Origin: Mesorhizobium sp. Root552 | GTDB lineage: Bacteria; Pseudomonadota; Alphaproteobacteria; Rhizobiales; Rhizobiaceae | DNA length: 64,000 nt | NCBI RefSeq assembly: GCF_001427285.1 | Contig: NZ_LMFV01000045.1 | Coordinates: 355,006 to 419,005, forward strand | Direction: 5' to 3' | Shown here: piece after piece, positions 24,544-34,007 of the stretch | Numbering within the stretch: position 1 is the first letter of the stretch | How the letters are laid out: every line of letters starts with the position of its first letter | Program-made: the position numbers and the translations under genes | The notes under the pieces: model-generated | Told to the model about the DNA's origin: nothing | Database searches by the model: none | Seen by the model: the letters and a program-made list of their open reading frames with translations, nothing else

Positions 24544-25253
24544 ACCTGGCGATCAGGACAACGGCAATCTTGCCGGCCGATCTCGTCACGGTCGCCGGCG
24601 AACGCGCGGTGTGCGACCCGCGCGGCGTGCTCTATTTTCCCGAACTGTCGCTGCTGGCCGTTTCCGATCTCCATCTGGAGAAGGGGTCTTCGCTGGCGAG
24701 GCGCGGGGCGCTGATCCCGCCCTACGATACCGCTGCGACGCTTGCCCGCCTGCAGGCGGTCATTGCCGACTATGCGCCGCGCATCGTCATCAGCCTCGGC
24801 GACAGTTTTCACGATGGCGAAGGCGCCAGCCGCCTGCACGACGATTTCCGCGAGCGGCTGGAACAGTTGATGGCGGGCCGGGACTGGTTCTGGATTGCCG
24901 GCAACCATGATCCGGACGCACCGGCCGACCTGCCCGGCGAGACGGTCAGGGAACTGGCGGTCGCCTCGCTGGTGTTCCGGCACGAGCCGTCGAAGGGGCA
25001 AGCCGGCGGCGAGGTTGCGGGGCACCTGCATCCGTGCGCGCGCATCGTGCAGCGCGGCCGCTCGGTGCGCCGCCGCTGTTTTGCCGGCGATGGTTCACGC
25101 ATGATCATGCCTGCCTTCGGCGCTTATACCGGCTCGCTCAACGTTCTCGACCGCGCCTATGCCGGCCTGTTCAACCGCGAGAGCCTTGTCGCCTACATGA
25201 TGGGCAAGGACCGGATTTTCGCGCTGCCGGGCGCGATGCTAAGGGCCGGTTAG
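24540..25253 (+). CDS. Metallophosphoesterase of the Lhr cluster (ligase-associated)
   Basis: 237 residues. Metal motifs in order: SDLHLEKG (42-49), GDSFHDG (87-93), GNHD (121-124) and GHLHP (161-165). This is the calcineurin-like set for a binuclear metal site. Homologues are called ligase-associated MPE and in characterised cases show phosphodiesterase or phosphatase activity. ATGA overlap with the helicase gene indicates coupled synthesis. Confidence 0.92.
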   Translation: MNLAIRTTAILPADLVTVAGERAVCDPRGVLYFPELSLLAVSDLHLEKGSSLARRGALIPPYDTAATLARLQAVIADYAPRIVISLGDSFHDGEGASRLHDDFRERLEQLMAGRDWFWIAGNHDPDAPADLPGETVRELAVASLVFRHEPSKGQAGGEVAGHLHPCARIVQRGRSVRRRCFAGDGSRMIMPAFGAYTGSLNVLDRAYAGLFNRESLVAYMMGKDRIFALPGAMLRAG

Positions 25254-25351
25254 AGCATTTCCAGCAAAAGTGTGCAGCGGTTTTGCGTTCGGCAATGCGC
25301 CTGGACAAAAGACTGGAGCGGTTTCGCCGTTTCCACTGAACTCGGAACACC
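25254..25351. repeat. Rhizobial-type intergenic repeat remnant
   Basis: The segment begins AGAGCATTTCCAGCAAAAG, a string I associate with dispersed repeats in Mesorhizobium genomes. It lies between convergent genes. A genome comparison would be needed to confirm copy number. Confidence 0.3.
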
Positions 25352-26128
25352 CTAGTCCCTGCGGAAGACGATCCGCCCGAGCCAGCCCGTGACGATGGCA
25401 AGGCCGATCGACAGCATGCCGTAGGCAAAACCGTGATTGTGGGCGAGGCGGAATATGGCCTGCTCGAAGCCGGATTTGCGGATTTCAAGCTGGGCGGAGC
25501 TTTCCTTCACGAACATGCCGTTCTTGAACAGGAAGGCGCGCGCCTTGTGCGTCCCGACCGGAACATCCGGCGCGAGCCTGACGGTTGCGCGGAAGAGGTT
25601 CTGCGACAGGAAGCGCACGCCCCCGACATTTTCGCTGTAAAGGCCGATGGCCGTCTTGCTTTCGCGCAATGCCTTGGTGAACTCGGCGATGGTGAACGGG
25701 TTCTGGCTGCGGTCGGCGGGCTGCATGTAGATGTTGTTGGAGCCGAGCGACAGTTGCTTGTAGCTGTTCGGTTCGGTGATGTCCTGCAAGGCGCGGGTCG
25801 TGGCCACCGAGTAGGACACCGGGACGTTTTCGAACTGCTCGGATTCAAGGTTCATCCATACGCCAAGCACACGGTCCTTGCGCCGCACGACGACCGGGCG
25901 CGCGGGCCCTTCGAGCACCACGACGACATCGTAGCGGCCCTGCCGGGAGACTTGCGGATCGGCATCTTCCAGCGAGCCGAAGATGGTGAGGTCGGCGCCG
26001 GCAAATCCGGCGGTTATGGCAACGCTGTCGGTGGAAAGGCCGATCTGGATGTTTTCCTGATGCGGCGACTGCGCATATGCAGGAAACGCCAACAGCAAAA
26101 TCGCAGACAATCCCCAGAAACGCCGCAT
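25352..26128 (-). CDS. TIGR02186 family membrane protein
   Basis: 258 residues: signal peptide (LSAILLLAFPAYAQS), a periplasmic beta domain (ENIQIGLSTDSVAITAGFAGADLTI, VVVVLEGPARPVVVRRKDRVLGVWMN) and one C-terminal transmembrane helix ending in a basic tail. This matches the TIGR02186 family of alphaproteobacteria, which usually sits next to a TauE/SafE gene, as here. The start overlaps the transporter stop. Function unknown, presumably a transporter partner. Confidence 0.85.
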   Translation of the reverse strand: MRRFWGLSAILLLAFPAYAQSPHQENIQIGLSTDSVAITAGFAGADLTIFGSLEDADPQVSRQGRYDVVVVLEGPARPVVVRRKDRVLGVWMNLESEQFENVPVSYSVATTRALQDITEPNSYKQLSLGSNNIYMQPADRSQNPFTIAEFTKALRESKTAIGLYSENVGGVRFLSQNLFRATVRLAPDVPVGTHKARAFLFKNGMFVKESSAQLEIRKSGFEQAIFRLAHNHGFAYGMLSIGLAIVTGWLGRIVFRRD

Positions 26129-27051
26129 CAGCTCAACCCCGGCGTGCTGAGCGAATAGAGATTGGGCGGCGTCACGAACAGGTCGACGGCAAGGCGTATG
26201 GCAACCGCGAGCACGAGAAGCGCCAAAAGCGCGCGCAGTTGCTCGCCGCGCAGCTTCTGGCCGGCCTTGGCGCCGTACTGGGCTCCGGCAACGCCGCCGA
26301 TCATGAGCAAGAGGGCCAGCATGATGTCGACGGTGTAGTTCGTCGAGGCGTGAATGAGTGTCGTGTAGCCCGAGGTGAAGATGATCTGGAACAGCGACGT
26401 GCCGACGACCACGTTGGTCGGCACGCGCAGGAGGTAGATCAGCGCCGGCACCATGATGAAGCCGCCGCCGACGCCCATGATCGAGGACAAAAAGCCGATG
26501 GCCGCGCCCAGCGCGAGGACCGGGATGACGCTGACGAACAGCTTCGATGTGCGAAAGCGCATCTTCAGCGGCAAGCGGTGGATCCAGTTATGCTGGCCGG
26601 ACTTTTTCAGCGTGGGTGCTGCGCCGCTGCGTGTGGCGCGCAGCGCGTTGACGCTTTCAAACAGCATCAATCCGCCGACGCTGCCCAGCAACGCCACGTA
26701 GAGCAGCGAAATGAACAGGTCGAGCTGGCCAAGGCTGCGCAGCACGGAAAACACATAGACGCCGGCCGTCGAGCCGACGATGCCGCCGGCCAGCAACACA
26801 AACCCCAGCTTGAAGTCGAGCGTACCTCGCTTCATGTGCGACAGCGCGCCGGAGAAGGACGAGGCGATGACCTGGTTGGCGCCGGTGGCGACCGCGATGG
26901 CCGGGGGGATGTTATAGAAAATCAGCAGCGGGGTGATCAGGAAGCCGCCGCCGACGCCGAAAAGACCCGACAGGAATCCGACCGCCGCGCCCATTGCCAG
27001 CAGCACGAACACGTTGACGGATATTTCCGCAATCGGGAGATAGATGCCCAC
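26128..27051 (-). CDS. Sulfite exporter TauE/SafE family (TSUP) membrane protein
   Basis: 307 residues from a GTG giving MGIYLPIAEISVNV; an ATG 39 bases upstream is an alternative. It is a multi-span protein with the duplicated signature GFLSGLFGVGGGFLITPLLI and GFLSSIMGVGGGFIMVPALI, one per half. TSUP proteins move organosulfur compounds, sulfite or other anions; the substrate here is undetermined. Stop and next start overlap as ATGA, so this and TIGR02186 are probably one complex. Confidence 0.9.
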   Translation of the reverse strand: MGIYLPIAEISVNVFVLLAMGAAVGFLSGLFGVGGGFLITPLLIFYNIPPAIAVATGANQVIASSFSGALSHMKRGTLDFKLGFVLLAGGIVGSTAGVYVFSVLRSLGQLDLFISLLYVALLGSVGGLMLFESVNALRATRSGAAPTLKKSGQHNWIHRLPLKMRFRTSKLFVSVIPVLALGAAIGFLSSIMGVGGGFIMVPALIYLLRVPTNVVVGTSLFQIIFTSGYTTLIHASTNYTVDIMLALLLMIGGVAGAQYGAKAGQKLRGEQLRALLALLVLAVAIRLAVDLFVTPPNLYSLSTPGLS

Positions 27052-27199
27052 CCGCTCGTCTCGATCACTTGTCGCCCCTCGGCAAAACATAATGCCGAAA
27101 AGCTAATCTGTTCTTGCACGATCGCCGCAGCGGGAATTTTTGCCCGCTACGGTGCTGAAAAAAGAAGTATGTCAATCAGTTAACAGGCAAATGTGTGGC

Positions 27200-27225
27200 A
27201 GCGGCGTCGCAGAAGCGACGCCGCT
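27200..27225 (-). terminator. Hairpin after the PodJ-like gene
   Basis: Perfect 11-bp arms AGCGGCGTCGC and GCGACGCCGCT with loop AGAA lie just past the stop codon. A T run is lacking, so the stop signal may be partly factor-dependent. Confidence 0.5.
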
Positions 27226-27230
27226 TGCAC

Positions 27231-30200
27231 TTATTTGCGCGCAAGGAGTGCGTTTACCAGCTTTTCATCGACTTCGCCGGTCTGCGCCATGTCGTGGTCG
27301 GCCTGGAACGCCATGATGGCATCCTTGGTCTTGCCGCCCATGACGCCATCGGCGGTGCCGGCCGAGTAGCCGTTCTTGTTGAGGATCAACTGGATGTTCT
27401 GGACGGCCTTGGTCATGTCCACGCTTGCCGTGGTGGTGGGCGCATCTTGCCAGCCGTCGGGCAGTTCGACCGCATTTGCCGAAGGATCGACAGGCTTGGC
27501 TTTCCAGAGCTCGGTCGTCGCGCGGGCCTTTTCCAACTGCTCGGGCCGCAGCACCTTGGCGATTTCGTCGCGCTTGGCGGCAGCGTCCTTGTCTCCGGTC
27601 TTGGCGACGAGCGCGAACCATTTGTAGGATTCCTCGAGGTCCTGTTTCATGCCGACGCCTTTCGCCGACAGGATACCGAGATTGAACTGGCTATCCTTTA
27701 CGCCGAGGTCCGCCGCTGCATGGAACCAGCGCGCTGCCGCATCGTTGTCAGCCGTACCATCGGCACCCATCGCGAGCAGCACGGCAAGATTGTGCATCGC
27801 GCTGGCGTTTCCCTGCTGGGCGGCCATTTGATACCAGGTCTTGGCCTTGCCGACGTCGCGGGTGACACCGATGCCCTTCTCATAGAAATTGCCGATGCGG
27901 TACTGCGCCGGCGCGAGGCCTTGTTCGGCGGCCTTTTCATACCACTTGGCCGCGGCCTTCAGGTCTTCCTTGACGCCGCGCGCTTCGGCATAGCGAGAAC
28001 CGATCTCGAAAAGCGCCTTGGCATCCCCGCCGGCGGCTGCCTCACGCATGGCAGGCGTGCCGATTTCATCAGGGATGTCGATGTCCGCTGCGGTGGCGGC
28101 GACCGTCTTGGTTGGCGCCGTGTCCGAAAGCGTTGCGGTGGAAGAAGGAGCCAGGGCCTTCGCCGACGGGGTCAAGGGAGCCGGCGTCTTTGCAGTGGGT
28201 TGCACCAGCATAGCCGCACCGCTGTCTGCCTTCGCAGGTGCCGCCGCACTCTTTATGTCCGGCTTGGCCGGCTTCGCGGCGGCGGTCGTTGTGGCATCCG
28301 TTGCCCTGGAGGCCGAAACCGGCGCCGGCTTTGCCTTTGCCGCTGCGGGCTGGGCCACTTTTTGCGACGTTGCGGGAACTACCGTCTTTTGTGCGACCTG
28401 TGCCGGGTCGGACAGGAAAGCCTTGCCGAGCTGAAGGCCGGCGAGCGCAAGCATGATGGCACCGGCCGCCATCAGGATCGGCTTGCGGCGCGACTTGAGC
28501 AGGTCTCCGATGCGCAGCGCCTTGACCGGGCCGCCGATCGTCGATTGCCGCTTCAGCGTCTCGGCCTCCACAGCCGCTGCCTGCGCTGCGCGCCGTGCCG
28601 CTGCTATGAAATCGGATTTGGCAGCTTCGGCTTCCTGCCGCTTTTCCGGAACCCCGCGCTCATCGCGGACCCGTTTCATGATCGCGCTGAGATCGGGAGC
28701 GCCGGAGCCGGGCTCCAGCGGGCGATTGATCAGGGCCGGTTCAAGCTGCTGCTCCGGATCGACTGCCTGAAGCTCTGCAACAGGCTCCGAGCCGGCAAGT
28801 GCCGGAACATCGGTGTTCCTGCGGCCCTTGAAGGCACGGGCGATGCCGCCGAAGAGTGACTTTTTGGGGCCCTTTTCCTTTTCACCTTTACCATCTGCGC
28901 CCGCAGCCGCTTTTGCAGCGTCGGCCGCCGCTTCGGCAGGAGTGCGAACCGGCCCGTCGCCGCGCATGACGGCGGCTACCAGATCCTCATGCTCGTCAAA
29001 TGTTTCCGACAGCGGCAGTGGCTCGTCCAGGTCAAGGGTCGGTGCTTCATGCACGGTGATCTTGGCGGTGGTTTCGGCCTGCGCCTCGTCTTCGGCAACC
29101 GGCGTTTCCAGCGAGCTCAGGCGCTCGACGATTTTCAGAAGCGTGTCGTGGATGGCTTCGAAGGTCTTTGAATTGCGATCATCCGAGCGCCGCGTCAGCG
29201 TCTCGAGCGTTTTCAGGTCTTGCGCGAGGCCGGCCACGGCCGCATTTTCCACCGCAGTGCCACTCATCGAGCGGACGGCGCTTTCCGCAGCTTCCCTTGC
29301 CGCGTCGAGAATGGAATCGCGGGTGCCGCTGATTGACTGCTCGATCTGGCTAAGGCGCGGGCCGATGTCGTCGAAGTCCGGCAGCGGCATCCCTGGCCGC
29401 GACAGGTGCGCCGAAAGCCCGGCCACTTGCGTCTCAAGGCTGCGGATCAGATCGGGATCGAGCCCTGCGAACTGGGCCGTCGAACTGTCCAGCCGGTCCG
29501 ATATCTCGGTGAGCCGCGATTCCAGCGCGCGAATGGCCTTCTGGCTTGCCGCGTCGTTGGCGCGCGCTTCCAGTCCCTCGGTAAGGATGTTGAAACGGGC
29601 GTCGATGGCTTCGATCACTCCGGCGCTATCCAGTCCGGATTGCGGCGCCAGATGGCCAAGCCGGTCTGCGACTTCATCGAGCCTGCGCTCAAGATCGCGG
29701 AACAGGACATTGCCCTGCTCGATGGCGTCGCCCTGACGCCGTTCCATCATGGCTGCCAGCACATCGAACCGCTGTTCCAGCCCTTGAACGATACGGTCGG
29801 CATCGGGCATGGCAGGCGCACGGTCGATCTTGTCGGCGATCATCGCGATCTGGCCGGTAAGCCGTTGCATGGCTTCTTCCGGCAAATGACTGTGCGAGGC
29901 GAGTTCGTCGACACGCTGCGAGAGCACGTTGAGCCGCTCTATGACTTCGCCGCCTGGCTTGTCTTCCGACACTTCCTCGATCTGCGCGGCAAGAGCGGCG
30001 ACGCGCTGCTCGATGCGCTCAAGCGCCGACGGGTCGAAGGCATTTGCCTGAATGGCCACGGTCGAGGCGAGAATCGCCCTGGAAATCTCGTCGAGGCGCT
30101 CGTCGATGAGGCTGACGGTTTCCCCCGCCTGCCCGCTTTGCTGGGTGGCGAAGTGATCAAGGGCGCCGGCGAGTGTGCGGACCTTGTCTTCGAGCGAACG

Positions 30201-30968
30201 TAGCGGCAGCGATTCGGGAAGGGTCTCCACGGCGCGGCTGATCTGCTCGAGCCGCTCGCCCAGCAGGGCGATGCCCGGATCTTCTTCCGACGCCTGCTGG
30301 CCGGCGTTGAAACGCTCTTCGAAAGCGGTCCATCGACGGTCGAAATCGTCCCAGCGCGTGTCCACGGCGCGCACGCTTTCGTCGCGAGCCAGGGTTTCGA
30401 TGGCTGCTTTCACCTGCTCGATCTCGAGGCGAAGCATGCTGATGCTTCTGTCGTCGCTTTTTTCGGCCAGTGCCTGGATCGTGCCTGACAGCCGCTCCAG
30501 TTCGAGACCGAGTTCGGCGCTGTCCCTGGAAGCCTCGTCGGGTTGGCGGGTCAGTTCGATGTCGTGGCGAAGCACCTCGAATTCCTGGTGCAGGCCATCC
30601 GTCATCTGGTGGCGCAGTTCCTCGCGCAGGCTGCGCAATTCAATGGCGATCTTGCTGACCGCGGCGAGGCTGTCTTCCTGGCCGCGGACGCGATCGATGT
30701 CGCGTGCGATCGTCTGGTAGTTTGGCCCAAACGCCGAAGCAGCCTGTGGCTCTACAGGCTGCGAGGAAAAGGATGGATCGCGGAATGGACGGCTCTCGTA
30801 GCGGGGCTGTTCCGTATCATCCGGCAAGTGACTGTCGGTTTCCCGGCGCGAGCGCTCCAGCCGCGCCTCCAGCGCGGCGAGCGAACTGTTCAACTGTTCC
30901 AGCGTTGTATGTGGCTTGCGCTGCCGGTTGGTGTTGAGACTTTCGAGATAGGATCGTTTGTTGCTCAT
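27231..30968 (-). CDS. PodJ-like polar localisation factor with Sel1 repeats and peptidoglycan-binding domain
   Basis: 1245 residues from MSNKRSYLESLN; an ATG four codons upstream is possible. The first roughly 700 residues are coiled coil (many ALEARLE, LERRLDEV, RFDVLAAMMERR stretches). A transmembrane helix near residue 830 (PILMAAGAIMLALAGLQLGKAF) precedes an Ala/Pro/Lys linker, then several Sel1/TPR-like repeats (AKWYEKAAEQGLAPAQYRIG) and a C-terminal peptidoglycan-binding domain (LILNKNGYSAGTADGVMGG). This order matches the PodJ family, which marks the cell pole and organises division and surface structures. Confidence 0.85.
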   Translation of the reverse strand: MSNKRSYLESLNTNRQRKPHTTLEQLNSSLAALEARLERSRRETDSHLPDDTEQPRYESRPFRDPSFSSQPVEPQAASAFGPNYQTIARDIDRVRGQEDSLAAVSKIAIELRSLREELRHQMTDGLHQEFEVLRHDIELTRQPDEASRDSAELGLELERLSGTIQALAEKSDDRSISMLRLEIEQVKAAIETLARDESVRAVDTRWDDFDRRWTAFEERFNAGQQASEEDPGIALLGERLEQISRAVETLPESLPLRSLEDKVRTLAGALDHFATQQSGQAGETVSLIDERLDEISRAILASTVAIQANAFDPSALERIEQRVAALAAQIEEVSEDKPGGEVIERLNVLSQRVDELASHSHLPEEAMQRLTGQIAMIADKIDRAPAMPDADRIVQGLEQRFDVLAAMMERRQGDAIEQGNVLFRDLERRLDEVADRLGHLAPQSGLDSAGVIEAIDARFNILTEGLEARANDAASQKAIRALESRLTEISDRLDSSTAQFAGLDPDLIRSLETQVAGLSAHLSRPGMPLPDFDDIGPRLSQIEQSISGTRDSILDAAREAAESAVRSMSGTAVENAAVAGLAQDLKTLETLTRRSDDRNSKTFEAIHDTLLKIVERLSSLETPVAEDEAQAETTAKITVHEAPTLDLDEPLPLSETFDEHEDLVAAVMRGDGPVRTPAEAAADAAKAAAGADGKGEKEKGPKKSLFGGIARAFKGRRNTDVPALAGSEPVAELQAVDPEQQLEPALINRPLEPGSGAPDLSAIMKRVRDERGVPEKRQEAEAAKSDFIAAARRAAQAAAVEAETLKRQSTIGGPVKALRIGDLLKSRRKPILMAAGAIMLALAGLQLGKAFLSDPAQVAQKTVVPATSQKVAQPAAAKAKPAPVSASRATDATTTAAAKPAKPDIKSAAAPAKADSGAAMLVQPTAKTPAPLTPSAKALAPSSTATLSDTAPTKTVAATAADIDIPDEIGTPAMREAAAGGDAKALFEIGSRYAEARGVKEDLKAAAKWYEKAAEQGLAPAQYRIGNFYEKGIGVTRDVGKAKTWYQMAAQQGNASAMHNLAVLLAMGADGTADNDAAARWFHAAADLGVKDSQFNLGILSAKGVGMKQDLEESYKWFALVAKTGDKDAAAKRDEIAKVLRPEQLEKARATTELWKAKPVDPSANAVELPDGWQDAPTTTASVDMTKAVQNIQLILNKNGYSAGTADGVMGGKTKDAIMAFQADHDMAQTGEVDEKLVNALLARK

Positions 30969-31427
30969 CGCGACGCCCATTTCTGGAAGTGGCTGGCACT
31001 GAGCCAGATTCCCCTCAAATATTCCGTCGGCGACGAATGCGGCCCCGCCAATGCCATACGGCACGAGCACTGGCTTCCTGGGCCTTGGCCCACGCTTCGA
31101 AAAACCGTGAAAACTTCGCTACAGGATAACAACGGCGAACCGACATGCGCACAATTCGCCCAACGTGGTAAACAAGATGTTAATCAAACTTAAGAAGCTT
31201 AACCTTTATTGAGAAAATCCTTCGATTGGTCGCGCGCCGCCTCGTGATCGAACGGTGTTGGGACCCTCTTGAATTTTTTTGCCGATGCAAGTACATCCTT
31301 ACGTAAACGTAAGCGGAATTGCGATGCGCCGCTTTAGTGGAAGTTGAAACCAGAACCGGAAGTTGAAACGCGCTTCCGCGTAAGCGGCAGGCCCTGTGAG
31401 CGCCGTGCTGCAACCCAGGATAACCCA
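30969..31427. other. Divergent regulatory region between podJ-like and merR genes
   Basis: No gene is supported here. The region holds an AT-rich patch with three TTAA half-sites (31180, 31190, 31199) upstream of the PodJ-like gene and a MerR-type dyad upstream of the regulator. TTAA pairs resemble CtrA half-sites, but the spacings (N6 and N5) differ from the canonical N7. Confidence 0.4.
31298..31313. promoter_or_regulatory. Putative MerR operator upstream of the regulator gene
   Basis: CTTACGTAAACGTAAG is a 16-bp near-palindrome of arms CTTACG and CGTAAG around TAAA. It lies 115-130 bases before the regulator start, so it may serve autoregulation. It shares the TTTACG/CGTAAA core style with the dyad upstream of the acyl-CoA dehydrogenase. 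Confidence 0.5.
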
Positions 31428-31892
31428 ATGATGAAATCGATGCCGGCCGTCGACACAGCGGCCTTTCAAAATGACATTCTGAACCATCCGGCCGGCGAGC
31501 TGGAGCGTATCGGCGAAATGGCCAAGCAATTCGGCGTGACCTTGCGCACCTTGCGCTTCTATGAGGACAAGGGCCTCATCAGCCCACTGCGCGATGGTGC
31601 GACAAGGCTCTACACGCACCGCGACAAGGCGCGGCTCAAGCTCATCCTGCTCGGCCGCAAGGTCGGCTTCTCCCTGCGGGACGTCAAGCAGTTGATGGAC
31701 CTGTATGATCCGTCCGGCGCCAACATCAAGCAGCTCAAGGTGGCGCTGGACAAGTCGGACAAGCAATTGTCGCGCCTGCACAAGCAGCGCGCGCTTCTCG
31801 ACGAAGCCATCAACGAGTTGAGCAACTCGATGGCGGATATCCGCCGCATGCTGGCCGAGCGGTCGGCGGCGTCGTCGGGCGCCGCCAACTAG
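31428..31892 (+). CDS. MerR family regulator of fatty-acid/branched-chain catabolism
   Basis: 154 residues. The winged helix-turn-helix is ERIGEMAKQFGVTLRTLRFYEDKGLISPLRDG followed by TRLYTHRDKARL, then a coiled-coil dimerisation helix (LKVALDKSDKQLSRLHKQRALLDEAINEL). No Cys cluster is present, so it is not a metal sensor. The start at the first ATG of an ATGATG pair has a weak GGATAA site. The beta-oxidation genes follow directly in the same direction, with a matching operator, as for LiuR-like regulators (inference). Confidence 0.85.
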   Translation: MMKSMPAVDTAAFQNDILNHPAGELERIGEMAKQFGVTLRTLRFYEDKGLISPLRDGATRLYTHRDKARLKLILLGRKVGFSLRDVKQLMDLYDPSGANIKQLKVALDKSDKQLSRLHKQRALLDEAINELSNSMADIRRMLAERSAASSGAAN

Positions 31893-32069
31893 GGCAGGCG
31901 TTTCCGGTCAGGCAAAAAAGCCGTTCACGGCTCGACGGGCATCGGCCAAGCCGGTGTCATCGGGCCGTCGCGGCTGTTCGACATGTTTGCGCTGGCGGCA
32001 ATTTCTCTCCAGATTGACCGCGGCGATGCTCGTGGCTGGACGCGGGCATCCAAAATTTGCCGTGGTTCC

Positions 32070-32099
32070 AATATTGACGTTTACGCAAACGTCAATATT
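32070..32099. promoter_or_regulatory. Strong 13-bp inverted repeat, putative MerR operator of the beta-oxidation operon
   Basis: Arms AATATTGACGTTT and AAACGTCAATATT are perfect and separated by ACGC. The inner part has the ACGTTTACG-type core seen for MerR regulators of acyl-CoA catabolism. It lies about 82-111 bases before the first operon gene and downstream of the regulator gene. Confidence 0.7.
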
Positions 32100-32180
32100 T
32101 GCTACAGGGACGCATCGCCGGACCAGTTGCGACCTGACGCGGTCGGACATTGGCGGCACAGGGGCTGGAGGAAAGACAGG

Positions 32181-33977
32181 ATGCCGATCTATCATGCGCC
32201 GGTTCAGGATACGCTTTACCTGCTGAACGACGTGCTGGGCTACGGACGCTATTCGAACCTGCCCGGCTTTGCCGATGCCTCGCCCGACGTGCTCGAGGCG
32301 ATTCTGGCCGAAGGCGCGAAGCTTGCCGAGAACGTCATGCAGCCGGTCAACAGGATTGGCGACATGGAAGGCTGCGAGCGTCACGACGACGGATCGGTGA
32401 CGACGCCCAAGGGCTTCAGGGAAGCCTTCGACCAATATCGCGACGGCGGCTGGATGGGGCTTGCTGCTCCCGCAGAGTTCGGCGGCCAGGGCCTGCCATA
32501 TACGGTGCATACGGCGGTGGGCGAGTTTCTCTCGTCCGCCAACATGGCGCTGATGATGTATCCCGGCCTGACGCAAGGCGCGATCGCGGCAATAGTGGTT
32601 CATGGCAGCGACGAGCAGAAAAAGACTTTCCTGCCGAAGATGATCGAGGGTGCGTGGACCGGGACCATGAACCTGACCGAGCCGCATTGCGGCACCGATC
32701 TCGGCCTGCTGCGCACCAAGGCGGTGCCGAACGGCGATGGCACCTACAAGATTTCCGGCCAGAAGATATTCATCTCTGCCGGCGAGCACGACATGGCCGA
32801 CAACATCGTGCACCTCGTGCTGGCCCGCATCGAAGGCGCGCCCGAGGGCGTGAAGGGCATTTCGCTGTTCATCGTGCCGAAGTTCCAGCTGGACGGCGCC
32901 GGGAACCCCGGCGCGCGCAACAAGGTTTCGTGCGGCTCGATCGAGGAGAAGATGGGCATCCACGGCAACGCCACTTGCGTCATGAATTATGACGAGGCGC
33001 AAGGAACGCTGCTCGGCGAGGAGAATGGCGGCCTGAAGGCGATGTTCGTGATGATGAACGAGGCGCGTCTCGGCGTCGGTCTGCAGGGGCTTTCGCTGTC
33101 GGAGGTCGCCTACCAGAACGCCGTGAACTACGCCAGGGAGCGCCTGCAGGGCCGCTCGCTGACCGGCCCGAAGAACAAGGACGGCAAGGCCGATCCGATC
33201 ATCGTCCACCCCGATGTCCGCCGCAACCTGATGACGATGAAGGCGTTCAACGAGGCCGGCCGCGCGCTGTTGTTGTGGACGGCATTGAACTCGGACGTCG
33301 CCCATCGTTCCGGCGACGACACGGACCGCCAGGCGGCGGACGACCAGCTCAGCCTCATGACGCCGATCGTGAAAGGCGTCCTGACCGACAAGGGCTTCGA
33401 CCATGCGGTCATGGCGCAGCAGGTGTTCGGCGGCCATGGCTATATCGAAGAACACGGCATGAGCCAGTTCGTGCGCGATGCCCGTATCGCCATGATCTAC
33501 GAAGGCGCCAACGGCATCCAGGCGCTCGATCTGGTCGGCCGCAAGCTGGCGCAGAACGGCGGCCGCGCCGTGCAGGCCTTCTTCAAGGAGGTCGGCGATT
33601 TCTGCGAGGAAAATCGCGGTGAAGAGAAGCTGGCCCCGTTCACCAAGGCGCTCAAGAAGGGCCTCAACGACCTGCAGGCGGCAACGATGTGGCTGATGCA
33701 GAATGCCATGCAGAAGCCGGACAATGCAGGTGCGGCCTCGACCGACTACCTCCATCTCTTCGGGCTGGTGGCGCTCGGCTACATGTGGGGCCGCATGGTC
33801 AAGGTCTCGCAGGCGAGGCTTGGCGAAACCGCCGATGGCGTGGCATCCTTCCATGAGAACAAGATTGTCACCGGCCGCTATTTCATGGAGCGTGTCATGC
33901 CGGAAACGGCGGCGCATCTCGCCCGCATCTCTTCCGGCGCGGACACCATGATGGCGTTGCCGGCAGAGGCGTTTTGA
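32181..33977 (+). CDS. Acyl-CoA dehydrogenase, long form (598 aa)
   Basis: Start chosen at [10 protein letters not shown] with the GGAGGAAAGACAGG ribosome region. At 598 residues this is the longer FadE-like class with a C-terminal extension, FAD-dependent. The substrate-binding [12 protein letters not shown], the [10 protein letters not shown] loop and the [19 protein letters not shown] segment (with the catalytic Glu) are visible. It oxidises acyl-CoA to enoyl-CoA, passing electrons to ETF. It is the first gene of the beta-oxidation run and has a strong dyad upstream. Confidence 0.93.
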   Translation: MPIYHAPVQDTLYLLNDVLGYGRYSNLPGFADASPDVLEAILAEGAKLAENVMQPVNRIGDMEGCERHDDGSVTTPKGFREAFDQYRDGGWMGLAAPAEFGGQGLPYTVHTAVGEFLSSANMALMMYPGLTQGAIAAIVVHGSDEQKKTFLPKMIEGAWTGTMNLTEPHCGTDLGLLRTKAVPNGDGTYKISGQKIFISAGEHDMADNIVHLVLARIEGAPEGVKGISLFIVPKFQLDGAGNPGARNKVSCGSIEEKMGIHGNATCVMNYDEAQGTLLGEENGGLKAMFVMMNEARLGVGLQGLSLSEVAYQNAVNYARERLQGRSLTGPKNKDGKADPIIVHPDVRRNLMTMKAFNEAGRALLLWTALNSDVAHRSGDDTDRQAADDQLSLMTPIVKGVLTDKGFDHAVMAQQVFGGHGYIEEHGMSQFVRDARIAMIYEGANGIQALDLVGRKLAQNGGRAVQAFFKEVGDFCEENRGEEKLAPFTKALKKGLNDLQAATMWLMQNAMQKPDNAGAASTDYLHLFGLVALGYMWGRMVKVSQARLGETADGVASFHENKIVTGRYFMERVMPETAAHLARISSGADTMMALPAEAF

Positions 33978-34007
33978 TCGGGTAGATATTTTCAGGAGCA
34001 GCTTGCC

